Shown: piece after piece, positions 9,901 through 19,555 of the stretch
Position numbering within the stretch: the first letter of the stretch is position 1
Layout of the letters: the number at the start of each line of letters is the position of its first letter
Assembly (NCBI GenBank): GCA_030602715.1
Contig: JAUVZD010000012.1
Coordinates: 46,242-110,241, forward strand
Reading direction: 5' to 3'
From: Candidatus Coatesiibacteriota bacterium
Lineage (GTDB): Bacteria; RBG-13-66-14; B26-G2; JAUVZD01
DNA length: 64,000 nucleotides
The notes under the pieces: generated by a model
Told to the model about the DNA's origin: nothing
Seen by the model: only the letters and a program-made list of their open reading frames with translations
Databases searched by the model: none
Position numbers and translations under genes: made by a program

Positions 9901-10101
9901 CTATACTGTATCAAATTGTAAACTCTTCAGCATTTCCGCAGGGACGCGCTTGCTCAAGCCCAGCATTTCAATGCCAACCACATTTCCATTGGCGTCATAG
10001 TCAAGAATAACCCCCGGTCTAACTTCCTCAGACTCAACGATTGCTGATTCATCAAGCCTAAAATACAGGGCGTCATTTTTATGGTCCACTTTTAGTCTCA
10101 T
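9901..10101 (-). CDS. DUF2283 family small protein
   Basis: 'MRLKVDHKNDALYFRLDESAIVESEEVRPGVILDYDANGNVVGIEMLGLSKR' is typical of DUF2283. Confidence 0.8.
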   Translation of the reverse strand: MRLKVDHKNDALYFRLDESAIVESEEVRPGVILDYDANGNVVGIEMLGLSKRVPAEMLKSLQFDTV

Positions 10102-10103
10102 GA

Positions 10104-10346
10104 TTATCTCCTTATTCTGCGGTTGAAAAAGATAGTTACGATTCTCTGGGGCTTAAGGTCTGGATTCACCACAATGTGCAAATATCGTCCCTCATAATCT
10201 TCAATTGCTCTAATGTAGTGAACCATACCATTATCCTTCAACTCCTTTCTCTCCGGATCTTCCATAGCCAATTTTACCCAATCTTCTAGGATATTCCGTT
10301 CACCTAGCATATCATAAGCATGTTCGGAAAATTCATACTCGGTCAT
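10104..10346 (-). CDS. DUF4258-like small protein (toxin-like partner)
   Basis: 'FSEHAYDMLGERNILEDWVKLAMEDPE...RYLHIVVNPDLKPQRIVTIFFNRRIR'; lies immediately upstream of the DUF2283 gene in the same direction. Confidence 0.65.
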   Translation of the reverse strand: MTEYEFSEHAYDMLGERNILEDWVKLAMEDPERKELKDNGMVHYIRAIEDYEGRYLHIVVNPDLKPQRIVTIFFNRRIRR

Positions 10347-10483
10347 GGAATAACCTTTCCAAGAGTTTCACTTTATCATATGATTACAACTTCCATTTCA
10401 TACAGATTATACAAAATTTTTTGATTAAATTGCTAATTTTTACGTCCAATCTTCACCTTTTTCAAAAATATGTTAATAACCCC

Positions 10484-11218
10484 ATGACCGTCCCCAAATT
10501 CATCACCTATCCCCCCTTTGAGAGCGATGAGCGGGTGGGCACCCTCACAACTACCCGGCACGCCTTGCCCACTATGAAAGGCGGCTCGCGTGCCGAGGGG
10601 GAGATTGCCCACCTCTGCCGGGTGGTGGGCTTGGAGGTGGACAGGCTGGCGACAGCCCAGCAGGTGCACGGCGATGTGGTCGTTCGGGTCAGGGCTTCCG
10701 GGCGGATGGTCCTTCCCGACACCGATGCGCTGATAACTTGTGAGCCGGGAAGGATACTTGCGGTATTTACCGCCGACTGCGTCCCCGGCTTGCTCTACGA
10801 CAGCCGAAGCCCGGCAGTCGGGATCTTCCACGCCGGCTGGCGGGGGACGCTGGCGAACATCGCCGAGAGGACGGTGTCCACTATGATTAAAGAATTCAAC
10901 ACCCGCCCCGGCGACCTTCTGGTGGCTTTAGGTCCCGCCATCTGCGGGGATAACTATGTCGTGGGCAGGGAGGTGGGGAAGAAGTTCATCTCCAGATTTG
11001 GTGAAAACAACCCCCATATAACCGTTGATGATGGGGGCATCAAGCCGGATCTGCGGGGCTTAATCAGCGCTCAGTTGGAGGCGCTCGGCGTTCCCGGTAA
11101 GTCCATCTACATCCACCCCCAGTGCACATTTGCCGAAGAATCCTGGTGGTATTCCTATCGTCGTGAGGGGGAGAGAGCCGAGCGGATGATGAGTTCCATC
11201 TGGCTGAAGTCCGCCTAA
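10484..11218 (+). CDS. pgeF: Multicopper polyphenol oxidase/laccase-domain protein (YlmD/YfiH, peptidoglycan editing factor family)
   Basis: 'LATAQQVHGDVVVRV', 'FTADCVPGLLYD', 'VGIFHAGWRGTLANI', 'GPAICGDNYVVG'. Start placed at ATG 10484. Confidence 0.85.
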   Translation: MTVPKFITYPPFESDERVGTLTTTRHALPTMKGGSRAEGEIAHLCRVVGLEVDRLATAQQVHGDVVVRVRASGRMVLPDTDALITCEPGRILAVFTADCVPGLLYDSRSPAVGIFHAGWRGTLANIAERTVSTMIKEFNTRPGDLLVALGPAICGDNYVVGREVGKKFISRFGENNPHITVDDGGIKPDLRGLISAQLEALGVPGKSIYIHPQCTFAEESWWYSYRREGERAERMMSSIWLKSA

Positions 11219-11302
11219 ATCCCCCCCAAAAAAATCCCTCCTCACCCTCCGATTTTCCTTTACTCAACATATGTTTTGTGGTATGTTACAGACGGTGATA
11301 CT

Positions 11303-12559
11303 ATGCCCGCCAAGAATAATTCCATCGTCCGCATACTCCATCTCGCCGACCTCCATCTGGGGGAACTTCCCCATAACCCCCCGGCGGGAGCTGACTCCAC
11401 CCGCTCCCGCTTCCAGGACCTGCTCGCCACTCTGGACTCCGCCGTGGAGCTTGCAGTCAGCAGACCGGTTGACGCCCTGCTCATCGCCGGCGACGCCTTC
11501 AACTCCCCCCATCCATCTCCACTCCACCTGCGGGAGCTGGCGATCCGCCTGCGCAGACTCCTTGACGCCAACATCCCCATCGTCGCCATACCCGGCAACC
11601 ATGACTCCGCCCCCAGACCGGGCAAAGCCTGCCCATTGGAAGCCCTCTCCGCCCTCGGAGTGCCCGGCTTCCACCTGGCAACCTCCCCCCGGCTACTAAC
11701 CGTCCACCTGGCACACGGAAAGGGACCGCTCTATGTCCTCGCTCTGCCCTGGCCCTCCCGCTCCTGGCTGGGGGAGGACTTATCCCGGGCATCCGATGTC
11801 AACCAAGCCCTAAAAAGCACCATCATCTCCCGGGTATCCAGCCTGTCTTCTAAAATCCCTCCCCACCGCCCATCACTGCTCCTGGCACACATCAGCCTGG
11901 CGGGAAGCAAGCTGAGCGACAATCTCCCCGCTCACATCGGCGGGGACATTCCCTTCCCCCCCAGCCGGCTCCTGCCCAAGCCCCTGCTCTACGGCGCCCT
12001 GGGGCATCACCATCACCACCAAGCCCTGACCACTGCGGACCGCAGACCGCTGGTATATGCCGGCTCGCCGGCGCCCCTAAGCTTCGCCGAAGGGGGGCAG
12101 ACCAAGGGCTGTGTGCTGGTCACCATTGCAGAGGGAAAAGCCGACTGGGAGTTTGTCCCCCTGCCCGGCAGACCCCTGCGCCAACTGGTGGTGGATTTGC
12201 GGGGTAGAGGTGAGCCCTTCAAGGTGATGGAGCAAGCCCTGCAGGATGAGCCGCTCGGAGAAGCCATTCTGCGCATCAAGGTGAGAATTGGGGAGGAGGA
12301 GGAGACGCTGGATTGGAAGCGGATGAAAGAGGTGGTGCAGGGGAAGAAAGTCTATCACTTCACCGGCTTCCAGATGGAGCGGGAGCAGTCCAGGCGGGCT
12401 GCGCCCTCCGCCATCAACCCCCGCCTGCCGGTCCTCAGCGCCCTGGAGGAATTTTTCGGCGACAACCCCCGCATGCGCTCCCGCAAGAAAGCACTCTTAG
12501 AACTCGCCGAGGAACTGCTTAGAAGGATCAGGGGAAGCGAAAGGGGGGCTCGCTGGTGA
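11303..12559 (+). CDS. sbcD: Exonuclease subunit SbcD (metallophosphoesterase)
   Basis: 'RILHLADLHLGE', 'ALLIAGDAFNS', 'PIVAIPGNHDS', 'GALGHHHHHQ'; adjacent sbcC. Confidence 0.88.
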   Translation: MPAKNNSIVRILHLADLHLGELPHNPPAGADSTRSRFQDLLATLDSAVELAVSRPVDALLIAGDAFNSPHPSPLHLRELAIRLRRLLDANIPIVAIPGNHDSAPRPGKACPLEALSALGVPGFHLATSPRLLTVHLAHGKGPLYVLALPWPSRSWLGEDLSRASDVNQALKSTIISRVSSLSSKIPPHRPSLLLAHISLAGSKLSDNLPAHIGGDIPFPPSRLLPKPLLYGALGHHHHHQALTTADRRPLVYAGSPAPLSFAEGGQTKGCVLVTIAEGKADWEFVPLPGRPLRQLVVDLRGRGEPFKVMEQALQDEPLGEAILRIKVRIGEEEETLDWKRMKEVVQGKKVYHFTGFQMEREQSRRAAPSAINPRLPVLSALEEFFGDNPRMRSRKKALLELAEELLRRIRGSERGARW

Positions 12560-15500
12560 TGATACCCCAGCTCCTCAGGTTGGAGAACTTCCTCAGTTAC
12601 GGTTCTGAGCCGGTGCAGGTGGAATTCAGCGGATTGGGATGCGCCTGCCTCTCCGGCGGGAACGGAGCGGGAAAGAGCGCCCTGCTGGAGGCAATGACCT
12701 GGGCTCTTTGGGGTAAAGCCCGGGGGGGCAACATTGAAGCGGACCGGCTTATTAACGCCTCCGCCCGTGCTAGCGGGGGGCGGATGAGGGTGGTCCTGGA
12801 GTTCATCTGTAATGGCGATTTGTATAAGGTGGAACGCTGGTTTCAGAAGAAGGGCAAGAGCGCAAACACCACCCTTACCCTCTGGGTCTATAATTCGTCT
12901 AAAAAAAGCTACCAGTTGTGGTCGGAGGGAGTGAGGCAGACCCAGAGGCTTCTTCTGGAACTGCTCGGTCTGGATTACGAGACCTTCATCACCACCAGCT
13001 TCCTGCTGCAGGGGCAGGCGGACCGCTTCCATCGGGCAAGCGACTCCGAGAAGAAGGAGATACTGGGCAGAATCCTGGGGCTTTCGCTCTACGACCGTCT
13101 GGCTGAGACCGCAAGGGAGGAAGCCCGCCTGACCGAAGGTCAACTGGAAGCTCTGGAGGGCGAACGCTCAAGCCTTAGAGCCGCTCTGCGTGATGAGGGT
13201 GGTGTGTTGAGGGAGCTGGAAGAGGTCCAGGGGAAGGTGCAGGCGCTTGAAGGCGAACTGAGCGATAAGCGAGAAAAGTTGGATAAGTTGGGCGGGGAGC
13301 TTGCACAACTGGGGGAGAAGCTGGGTAAACTGAGGGCTCTGCGAGAGGAGAGGGAAAAGCTCGCAGACGAGCTTTCCGCTTTGGGCAATCAGGAGCAGGC
13401 AGCGAAAAGAGAGCTTTCCAGCCTGAAGGAGTTGCTCGCCAGAAGCGACGATATCCGCTCCGCCGCAAAAGAGCAGGCCAGCCTGCAAGCCGAGGCTGAG
13501 CGCTGGGGGAAGCTCCTTGCCGAGGACAGCACTCTGACGGGGAAGATAACCGCTCTGGAGAAGGAGATTGCCCAGAGGGAGAGGGGGTTACTCTCCGAGA
13601 GGGCGACCCTTAGAGAAGAGGTATCCGCCCTGAAGGGGGAGCTAAAATCCATCTCCTCCCTACTCGCCGAAGAGAAGGGGTTGCGCGCCAAGCTTGCCGA
13701 GGGGGAGGGGTTAGCCGAAGAGATGGTGAAACAGGAAGAGCTGGCGGAAAAGGCGAAAGAGCTTGAGGGGATGGCGGAGGCTTTGCGCCGGGAGCTCTCC
13801 GCCCTGAGGGGCAGGAAGCAGGCTGAGCTGGCTTCCCAAAGAGAACGGCTCTCCAAGCTGGAGGCGCTCTCCGGTGAGTTCTCCAAAATGCAAGAGGAGT
13901 CGGCACAACTTGAGACGCTTTTCAGGGAACGTGAAGGGAAGGAGGGGGCTCTTTCCAATATCGGTCGGAAAACCACCGAAAATGAGAGGGAGTTAGCCTC
14001 CTGCGGTCAGGGGCTGACAGCTATTGCCCACAGGCTCTCCGCTCTGGGTGAGCTCTCCACCACCGCCCGGGGGGCAGACGCCGTCTGTCCCCTATGCCGC
14101 AGAGAATTGGACCGGGCAAGCCGGGAGGAGGTGGTAGCTCACCTGGCTGACGAGGAAGAGGCTCTCCGTAAGGAAGAAGCCCTCCTCCAAGAGAAGGAGA
14201 AGGAGTTACTGGATGAGGGGGGAAGACTGAGCGAGCTCCAGAGCCACCTCAAGGAGGAGATTGAGGAGTTGAAGTTGCGCACAAAACCGCTTTCCGCCCT
14301 CCTCTGGCGAATGGAGCAAGCCCGTCGGGAACTTGCCCACCGGGAAGAGCATGAAGCCGAAGCGGACAAGCTCTCCCGTCACCTGGCACAGGGCAAGGGC
14401 TTAGACCCCAAGCTGGAGGAAAGACTGGAGGATGCCCTGCAAGAGGTCTCCCTCCTCGGCTACGACCCCAAACGCCACCTGCAGATGCAGGGGGAACTTT
14501 CAGCGATAAGGGCTCTGGGCGAGCGGCTGAGGGAGATAGAGGACGCCGGGGTGCGCCAGGCGGAGGTGGAAGCTCGGATGGAGGAGCTGGAAGGGAAGCT
14601 GGTTGTTCTGGAGCGGGCGTTGGATGAGAGAAGCTACGCCCGGGAACTCCTTCAACGGAGAGAAAGGACGGCGGAAAGAAGACGCTCTCTGGGCTACGAC
14701 CGCCGGGCACACAATCAGGTGGAGGTGGAGCTTGAGCGCCTTGCCGGGGCGCAGGAGCGCTTAATAGAGCTAACCCTCGCCAAGGAACGGGAAGAAAATC
14801 TGGGTTCTATGCTCTCCCAGCTTGCCGAGCAGAGCGCCTCAAGGCGAGAGAGGTTCTCCCACCTTGAAGGGGAACTATCCACTTATGAGGAATACTCCAA
14901 GCGCTGGGAGCAAGCCAAAGAGCGACAAAAACAGTTGAAAGAGGAGCTGGGCGCCCTGGAGACGGAGAAAGCTCAACTGGATAGGCAAGAGGGAGCTCTC
15001 AAGGAGAGGCTTTCGGCACTCAATGAAAACCGCAAGCGGGCGGACCAGCTGAGGGTTAAGGTTGGGGAGCTAAGGGAGAGAGATCGCTTGGCACGGCTCC
15101 TGGCGGAGGCTTGCGGTCGCCGGGGGGTGCAGGCTCGGATGATAGAGACCGTGCTTGACGAGCTGGAACGTTCCGCTAATGCCATCCTTGCCACCCTGAC
15201 CGGAGGCTCTTTGCACCTGCGCCTCATCACTCAGGAGCTGACCAAAGGAGGTAGAAAACGGGAGGTATTACGGGTGGTGGTAAGTCAGGGGGGAAGCCGG
15301 CGACCCTTTGAGCTTTTCAGCGGGGGGGAGGCTTTCCGCATCAGCTTCGCCCTTCGGTTGGCAATCTCCCGACTGCTGGTGGGGGGAAATGGAGAGAGTC
15401 CCCCCTTTCTGGTGATAGACGAGGGCTTCGGCACCCAGGACGCCGAGGGGATAGAGGCTATGATTGAGACCATCGGCAAGGTGAGCGCCGATTTCGCCCT

Positions 15501-15606
15501 CATTCTGGTCATCACCCACCTGGAGGAGCTCAAATCCCGCTTTGAACGGGTGATAGAGGTGGAGCGGGACGGGGGAGGATTCTCCCGGGTGAGGGTGGGG
15601 GGATAG
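12556..15606 (+). CDS. sbcC: Exonuclease subunit SbcC (Rad50-like ATPase)
   Basis: Walker A 'SGGNGAGKSALLEAMTWALWG'; long coiled coil with zinc hook 'CPLC'; C-terminal 'LFSGGEAFRISFALRLAIS', 'LVIDEGFGTQD'. Start overlaps sbcD stop (GTGATGA). Confidence 0.92.
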   Translation: MMIPQLLRLENFLSYGSEPVQVEFSGLGCACLSGGNGAGKSALLEAMTWALWGKARGGNIEADRLINASARASGGRMRVVLEFICNGDLYKVERWFQKKGKSANTTLTLWVYNSSKKSYQLWSEGVRQTQRLLLELLGLDYETFITTSFLLQGQADRFHRASDSEKKEILGRILGLSLYDRLAETAREEARLTEGQLEALEGERSSLRAALRDEGGVLRELEEVQGKVQALEGELSDKREKLDKLGGELAQLGEKLGKLRALREEREKLADELSALGNQEQAAKRELSSLKELLARSDDIRSAAKEQASLQAEAERWGKLLAEDSTLTGKITALEKEIAQRERGLLSERATLREEVSALKGELKSISSLLAEEKGLRAKLAEGEGLAEEMVKQEELAEKAKELEGMAEALRRELSALRGRKQAELASQRERLSKLEALSGEFSKMQEESAQLETLFREREGKEGALSNIGRKTTENERELASCGQGLTAIAHRLSALGELSTTARGADAVCPLCRRELDRASREEVVAHLADEEEALRKEEALLQEKEKELLDEGGRLSELQSHLKEEIEELKLRTKPLSALLWRMEQARRELAHREEHEAEADKLSRHLAQGKGLDPKLEERLEDALQEVSLLGYDPKRHLQMQGELSAIRALGERLREIEDAGVRQAEVEARMEELEGKLVVLERALDERSYARELLQRRERTAERRRSLGYDRRAHNQVEVELERLAGAQERLIELTLAKEREENLGSMLSQLAEQSASRRERFSHLEGELSTYEEYSKRWEQAKERQKQLKEELGALETEKAQLDRQEGALKERLSALNENRKRADQLRVKVGELRERDRLARLLAEACGRRGVQARMIETVLDELERSANAILATLTGGSLHLRLITQELTKGGRKREVLRVVVSQGGSRRPFELFSGGEAFRISFALRLAISRLLVGGNGESPPFLVIDEGFGTQDAEGIEAMIETIGKVSADFALILVITHLEELKSRFERVIEVERDGGGFSRVRVGG

Positions 15607-15761
15607 ACGTCTCCGATAAGGGCGAGGATGGTATCCTCACCTTCTATAGGAAACTTTATAAACCACCCCACCAACATTTCCATTGCCAAGAATCTCCGCC
15701 TGGTGTATCATCAACCATCCACAGAGTATTCCAACTGACAAAAACCACCGGGAGTCAATCC

Positions 15762-17030
15762 ATGCCCCACACCATCGCCGAAAAAATCCTCTCCGACCAT
15801 GCAGGTGAGGAAGTCAAAGCCGGACAGCGCATCTGGGCGGATGTGGATATGGCGGTAGCGCGGGATTTCGGCGGTCCCAACTGCGTGCTGGAATACGAAC
15901 AGCACTTCGGCGAGGGTTCCGTCGCCGACCCCGATAAAATTGCCTTCACCTTTGATTATCAGGCGCCGGCAAAGGACACCAAGGTGGCAAACAACCAGCA
16001 AATCTGCAGAGAGTTCGCCCGCAAACAGAACATCCCCCACCTCTACGATGTCAACACCGGCATCGGTCAGCACATCCTGCTTGAAAACGGGCTGGTCTCC
16101 CCCGGTTCGCTCATCATCGGCACCGACAGCCACATGAACCTGCTCGGCGCTGTGGGCTCCATGTCTTTAGGGATGGGCACCACCGACATAGTCGCTACCT
16201 GGAAGGGGGGTAGGCTATGGTTTCGGGTTCCCCAGACCATCAGGGTCAATCTGGTAGGGGAGCTTACACCGCCGAGTTGCGCCAAGGACCTCATCCTGGC
16301 ACTCCTCCGGGATACCGACTCCGAAGCCCTTAACTATAGAGCGCTGGAGTTCACCGGTGGCGGCACCGAGGGGATGGACCTTGCCGGTCGGCTGACCATC
16401 TGCTCCATGATAACCGAGTCCGGGGGGAAGGTGGGCTTCTTCTCCCCCGGCAAAGCAGTCCTGGACTGGCTCTCCCCACGGATGGATGAAACCCCTCAAC
16501 CCATATCCGCCGACGAGGGAGCGGAGTATGTTGAGGAGTTCGACTTTGACCTCGCCGAGATAGTTCCCCTCATCGCCTGTCCGCACACGCCGGATAATGT
16601 GAAGACGGTTCAGGAGGTAATCGGTGAAAAGATAGATTCCGCCTTCATCGGCAGTTGCACCAACGGCCGGATAGAGGACCTGAGGATAGCGGCGAAAATC
16701 ATTGAAAGGGCCGGGCGCAAGCTGGCAAAGGGGATGCGCCTTACGGTGGTGCCGGCGACTATGGAGGTAGCCAAAGCCGCCCTCAGCGAGGGCCTCTGGG
16801 AGATATTCCTGGAAGCCGGCGCTATGGTCACCAATCCCGGCTGTTCCCTATGCACCATCGGTCATCACGGTGTGCTCTACGCCGGCGAACGGCTCATCTC
16901 CACCTCCAACCGCAATTTCTTGCACAAGCTGGGTCGGGATGCGTATGTCTATCTGGCAAGCCCGGCTACGGTGTCAGCAAGTGCGGTGGCGGGGGCAATC
17001 GCCGACCCGAGTGATTATATCCAACCTTGA
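15762..17030 (+). CDS. Aconitase/3-isopropylmalate dehydratase (or homoaconitase-type) large subunit
   Basis: 'GTDSHMNLLGAVGSMSLGMGTTDI', 'FIGSCTNGRIEDLR', 'NPGCSLCTIGHHGVLYAGERLISTSNRNF' (Fe-S cysteines). Confidence 0.88.
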   Translation: MPHTIAEKILSDHAGEEVKAGQRIWADVDMAVARDFGGPNCVLEYEQHFGEGSVADPDKIAFTFDYQAPAKDTKVANNQQICREFARKQNIPHLYDVNTGIGQHILLENGLVSPGSLIIGTDSHMNLLGAVGSMSLGMGTTDIVATWKGGRLWFRVPQTIRVNLVGELTPPSCAKDLILALLRDTDSEALNYRALEFTGGGTEGMDLAGRLTICSMITESGGKVGFFSPGKAVLDWLSPRMDETPQPISADEGAEYVEEFDFDLAEIVPLIACPHTPDNVKTVQEVIGEKIDSAFIGSCTNGRIEDLRIAAKIIERAGRKLAKGMRLTVVPATMEVAKAALSEGLWEIFLEAGAMVTNPGCSLCTIGHHGVLYAGERLISTSNRNFLHKLGRDAYVYLASPATVSASAVAGAIADPSDYIQP

Positions 17031-17097
17031 GTGAAGCGTCCATTACTATAAAATAACGATTATAATCATATCTTTGCGTTTGCACCTGGAGGTAATT

Positions 17098-17472
17098 ATG
17101 GGACTCTTCAAAAAGAAGAAGAAACCCCCTAAGGTAAAGATTGAGCCAACTCTTTCGGAGCGCCCCAAGATGGGTCCGGTGGTGGAGGCGGTGCAGGTTA
17201 TCGTCCCCCAGCACCCCAAGAAGGTTCGCAAAAAGACGCTTGAGTTCCTCTCCGCCATAGAGGGCGCCTATCTCATCCGGGCAAAGGACGAACGGGATGT
17301 AGTCGCCCGACGGGAGAGCGGGGGTCTCTTTGTGGAGCGGATACTTGAGAGTGGCGAGAGGGAACTGCGCTATCAGCGCCACAGCCCTGAGCGAGCCACC
17401 ATCTTCTGCGACGCACGGGAGCTGGAGAACCTGACCATGTTGGGGTTGGTCAAGAAGGAGGGGAAGAGGTAG
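17098..17472 (+). CDS. Hypothetical small basic protein
   Basis: ORF 'MGLFKKKKKPPKVKIEPTLSERPKMGPVVEAVQ...'; stop immediately precedes the next ATG at 17473 (probable translational coupling). Confidence 0.6.
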   Translation: MGLFKKKKKPPKVKIEPTLSERPKMGPVVEAVQVIVPQHPKKVRKKTLEFLSAIEGAYLIRAKDERDVVARRESGGLFVERILESGERELRYQRHSPERATIFCDARELENLTMLGLVKKEGKR

Positions 17473-18192
17473 ATGCTCTCCGCCGATGAGATTGCCGCAA
17501 ACTACGTCCGAGTTATAGAGCGGATCGCAGAAACCTGCGCTCTAGTGGGACGCAATCCCGCTGAGGTGGAAGTGGTGGCGATAACCAAGGGTCATCCGAC
17601 GAAGCTGTTGTCTTCAGCCCTCCTTGCGGGCATCACCAAAATCGGCGAGAACCGCATCCAGGAGGCTTGCAGGAAATATGAGCAGGTGGGGGAGCTGAGA
17701 GACCGCATCAGTTGGCATCTGGTGGGGCATTTGCAGAGGAACAAGGTCAAAGACGCCCTGGCCATCTTTGATATCATCCACTCCCTGGACTCCCGCAGAC
17801 TTGCCGATGAGATAGCGCACCGCCATCAGCTTATGGGACTATCCAAGCCCGTTCCCTGCCTGGTGCAGGTTAACACCTCTTCTGAGGGGAGCAAGTTTGG
17901 ATGTTCGCCCGAGGACGCCGAGCAACTTGTAGCCTACGCCGGGGCACTGCCAGCCATAGAGGTGCGGGGACTGATGACCATCGGGCTGTGGGACGCCGAT
18001 CAAGAAAAGGTGCGTCCCTGCTTTGTAATGCTTAGGGAACTGGCGGAAAAGATAGCCGAACGGAGGATTCCCGGGATTAAAATGGAGCATCTATCAATGG
18101 GAATGAGCGGGGATTTCCAGACCGCGGTTGAGGAGGGGGCTACATTGTTGAGGCTGGGGACGGTGCTCTTCGGGCACAGGGAGAACCACTAA
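17473..18192 (+). CDS. YggS/PLPHP family pyridoxal-phosphate homeostasis protein
   Basis: 'VEVVAITKGHP', 'KIGENRIQEA', 'WHLVGHLQRNKVKDAL', 'CLVQVNTSSEGSKFG', 'GLMTIG', 'LSMGMSGDFQTAVEEGATLLRLGTVLFG'. Confidence 0.92.
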   Translation: MLSADEIAANYVRVIERIAETCALVGRNPAEVEVVAITKGHPTKLLSSALLAGITKIGENRIQEACRKYEQVGELRDRISWHLVGHLQRNKVKDALAIFDIIHSLDSRRLADEIAHRHQLMGLSKPVPCLVQVNTSSEGSKFGCSPEDAEQLVAYAGALPAIEVRGLMTIGLWDADQEKVRPCFVMLRELAEKIAERRIPGIKMEHLSMGMSGDFQTAVEEGATLLRLGTVLFGHRENH

Positions 18193-18230
18193 TTTTTCAT
18201 AGCAGAGTCGCTTTGCATAGAATATGCCTG

Positions 18231-18259
18231 TTGCCAGAAGATAATTTTTGTGATATAAT
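18231..18259 (+). promoter_or_regulatory. Predicted sigma70-type promoter (-35 TTGCCA, 17-bp spacer, -10 TATAAT)
   Basis: TTGCCA at 18231-18236, TATAAT at 18254-18259, upstream of CDS 18315. Confidence 0.6.
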
Positions 18260-18314
18260 ATCAATTACAGAAAACTTTTGGGGCTTTATCTAACCAAAAC
18301 CAAAGGAGGAAAAT

Positions 18315-19061
18315 GTGAAAAAATTATTTCCACTTCTTATCTGTCTCCTTCTCCTACAAATGCCTTTACAAGCGCAAGGCTCTACACTGATATTCTCGGA
18401 CGATTTTGAAGACTACTACATCGGTGAAGATATCGTCACCAATCCTCTTTGGGATAACTGCGATCCTGCTACCCTTGATCATTTTATCGTGGTTGATGAC
18501 GGCAGTGACCAGAGCATCTGTGGGCTGGTGGCCTGGAGCAACGGGGCGGAGTGCAAGTATATGGTGATGATGTATAAGTTGTTGGGTGACGGCTCCGCCC
18601 AAATAAACTTCAAAATGGATTCACAGGAAGTCTGTATGGTGGAGCTGATACTCCGTTTTGACGGCGCTTATCCCAGTAGCTGGGAATGCTATCACGGCTC
18701 ACTTCTCACCGGCATAGACAAGGATATGGCTTTGATGTCCATAAGCTATGTCCATAACGGCACTGCGGAGACGCTTGAGGAATATATGCTCTACGACTTT
18801 GACATCGCCTCCTGGCACACCTTAAGCTTCACCACCACCGGCGATTCCATCGTCAACCTCACCCTGCTTCTGGACGAAGAGGAGGAGCTAAGCACCACAG
18901 ATGACCCCGGGCGCATCTCCTTCGGGGATTGTATCCTGGGTTTGACCTGCTCTGCAATGGGGGGAAGCTGGGAGTTTATGCTGGATAACTATCAGCTATA
19001 CTCTGTGACCACCGACATCCAACCCCGGAGCCTGGGTAAGCTGAAGTGTCTACTCCAGTAG
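18315..19061 (+). CDS. Hypothetical secreted protein, possible concanavalin-like beta-sandwich
   Basis: Signal peptide 'MKKLFPLLICLLLLQMPLQAQGS'; 'IFSDDFEDY' start typical of LamG-like/family-16-type modules; GTG start after AGGAGG. Confidence 0.6.
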   Translation: MKKLFPLLICLLLLQMPLQAQGSTLIFSDDFEDYYIGEDIVTNPLWDNCDPATLDHFIVVDDGSDQSICGLVAWSNGAECKYMVMMYKLLGDGSAQINFKMDSQEVCMVELILRFDGAYPSSWECYHGSLLTGIDKDMALMSISYVHNGTAETLEEYMLYDFDIASWHTLSFTTTGDSIVNLTLLLDEEEELSTTDDPGRISFGDCILGLTCSAMGGSWEFMLDNYQLYSVTTDIQPRSLGKLKCLLQ

Positions 19062-19085
19062 ATGTGAGCGCTTGGAGGATAAAGA

Positions 19086-19111
19086 TTGGGGCTGGGAATA
19101 CCCAGCCCCAA
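19086..19111. terminator. Bidirectional terminator-like hairpin between convergent genes
   Basis: TTGGGGCTGGG-AATA-CCCAGCCCCAA, perfect 11-bp stem. Confidence 0.65.
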
Positions 19112-19138
19112 ACGCCATCTGCATAGCAAAGGTGTAAA

Positions 19139-19372
19139 TTATTTTGACAAAATGTAACCTAAAATTAAGAAGATACCTGCAATCCAGAGGATGATGGCGC
19201 CTACCCAGGGATTCAAAGTCGTAGCAACTATTGCCAGCAGAAAAAAGATGCCCAGCAGAATACCGGCGATGGACATCATCCTCCAAGCTCCTTTGGCGAC
19301 AAAGAGCTTCCAGATGGCAAGCAAGCCGGCGATGCAGAAGATTATCACCGTGATGATGGGAATGGCCTGCAT
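19139..19372 (-). CDS. Small hypothetical membrane protein (77 aa)
   Basis: Three hydrophobic segments: 'IPIITVIIFCIAGLLAIW', 'MMSIAGILLGIFFLLAIVA', 'AIILWIAGIFLILGYIL'. Confidence 0.6.
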   Translation of the reverse strand: MQAIPIITVIIFCIAGLLAIWKLFVAKGAWRMMSIAGILLGIFFLLAIVATTLNPWVGAIILWIAGIFLILGYILSK

Positions 19373-19555
19373 AACTCAACCTCCTCGGTTAAAGATAGAG
19401 CTGCGAACCGAAGTATTGATACTTAAAAAATAGCCGTTAAATACTAGCATAAACAGTGCGAAATTAAAAGAAAAAAATTCCCCCAAATACATTTAAAATC
19501 TAATGCGGGAATCTTTGGCGGGTGAAAAGCTAAGTAATATTAAATTATCACTATC

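Noticed and set aside
12355-15689. Numerous long antisense ORFs opposite sbcC (e.g. 13389-13976, 14249-14710)
   Set aside because: Expected in GC-rich coiled-coil coding DNA; no recognisable motifs, and sbcC is clear on the plus strand.
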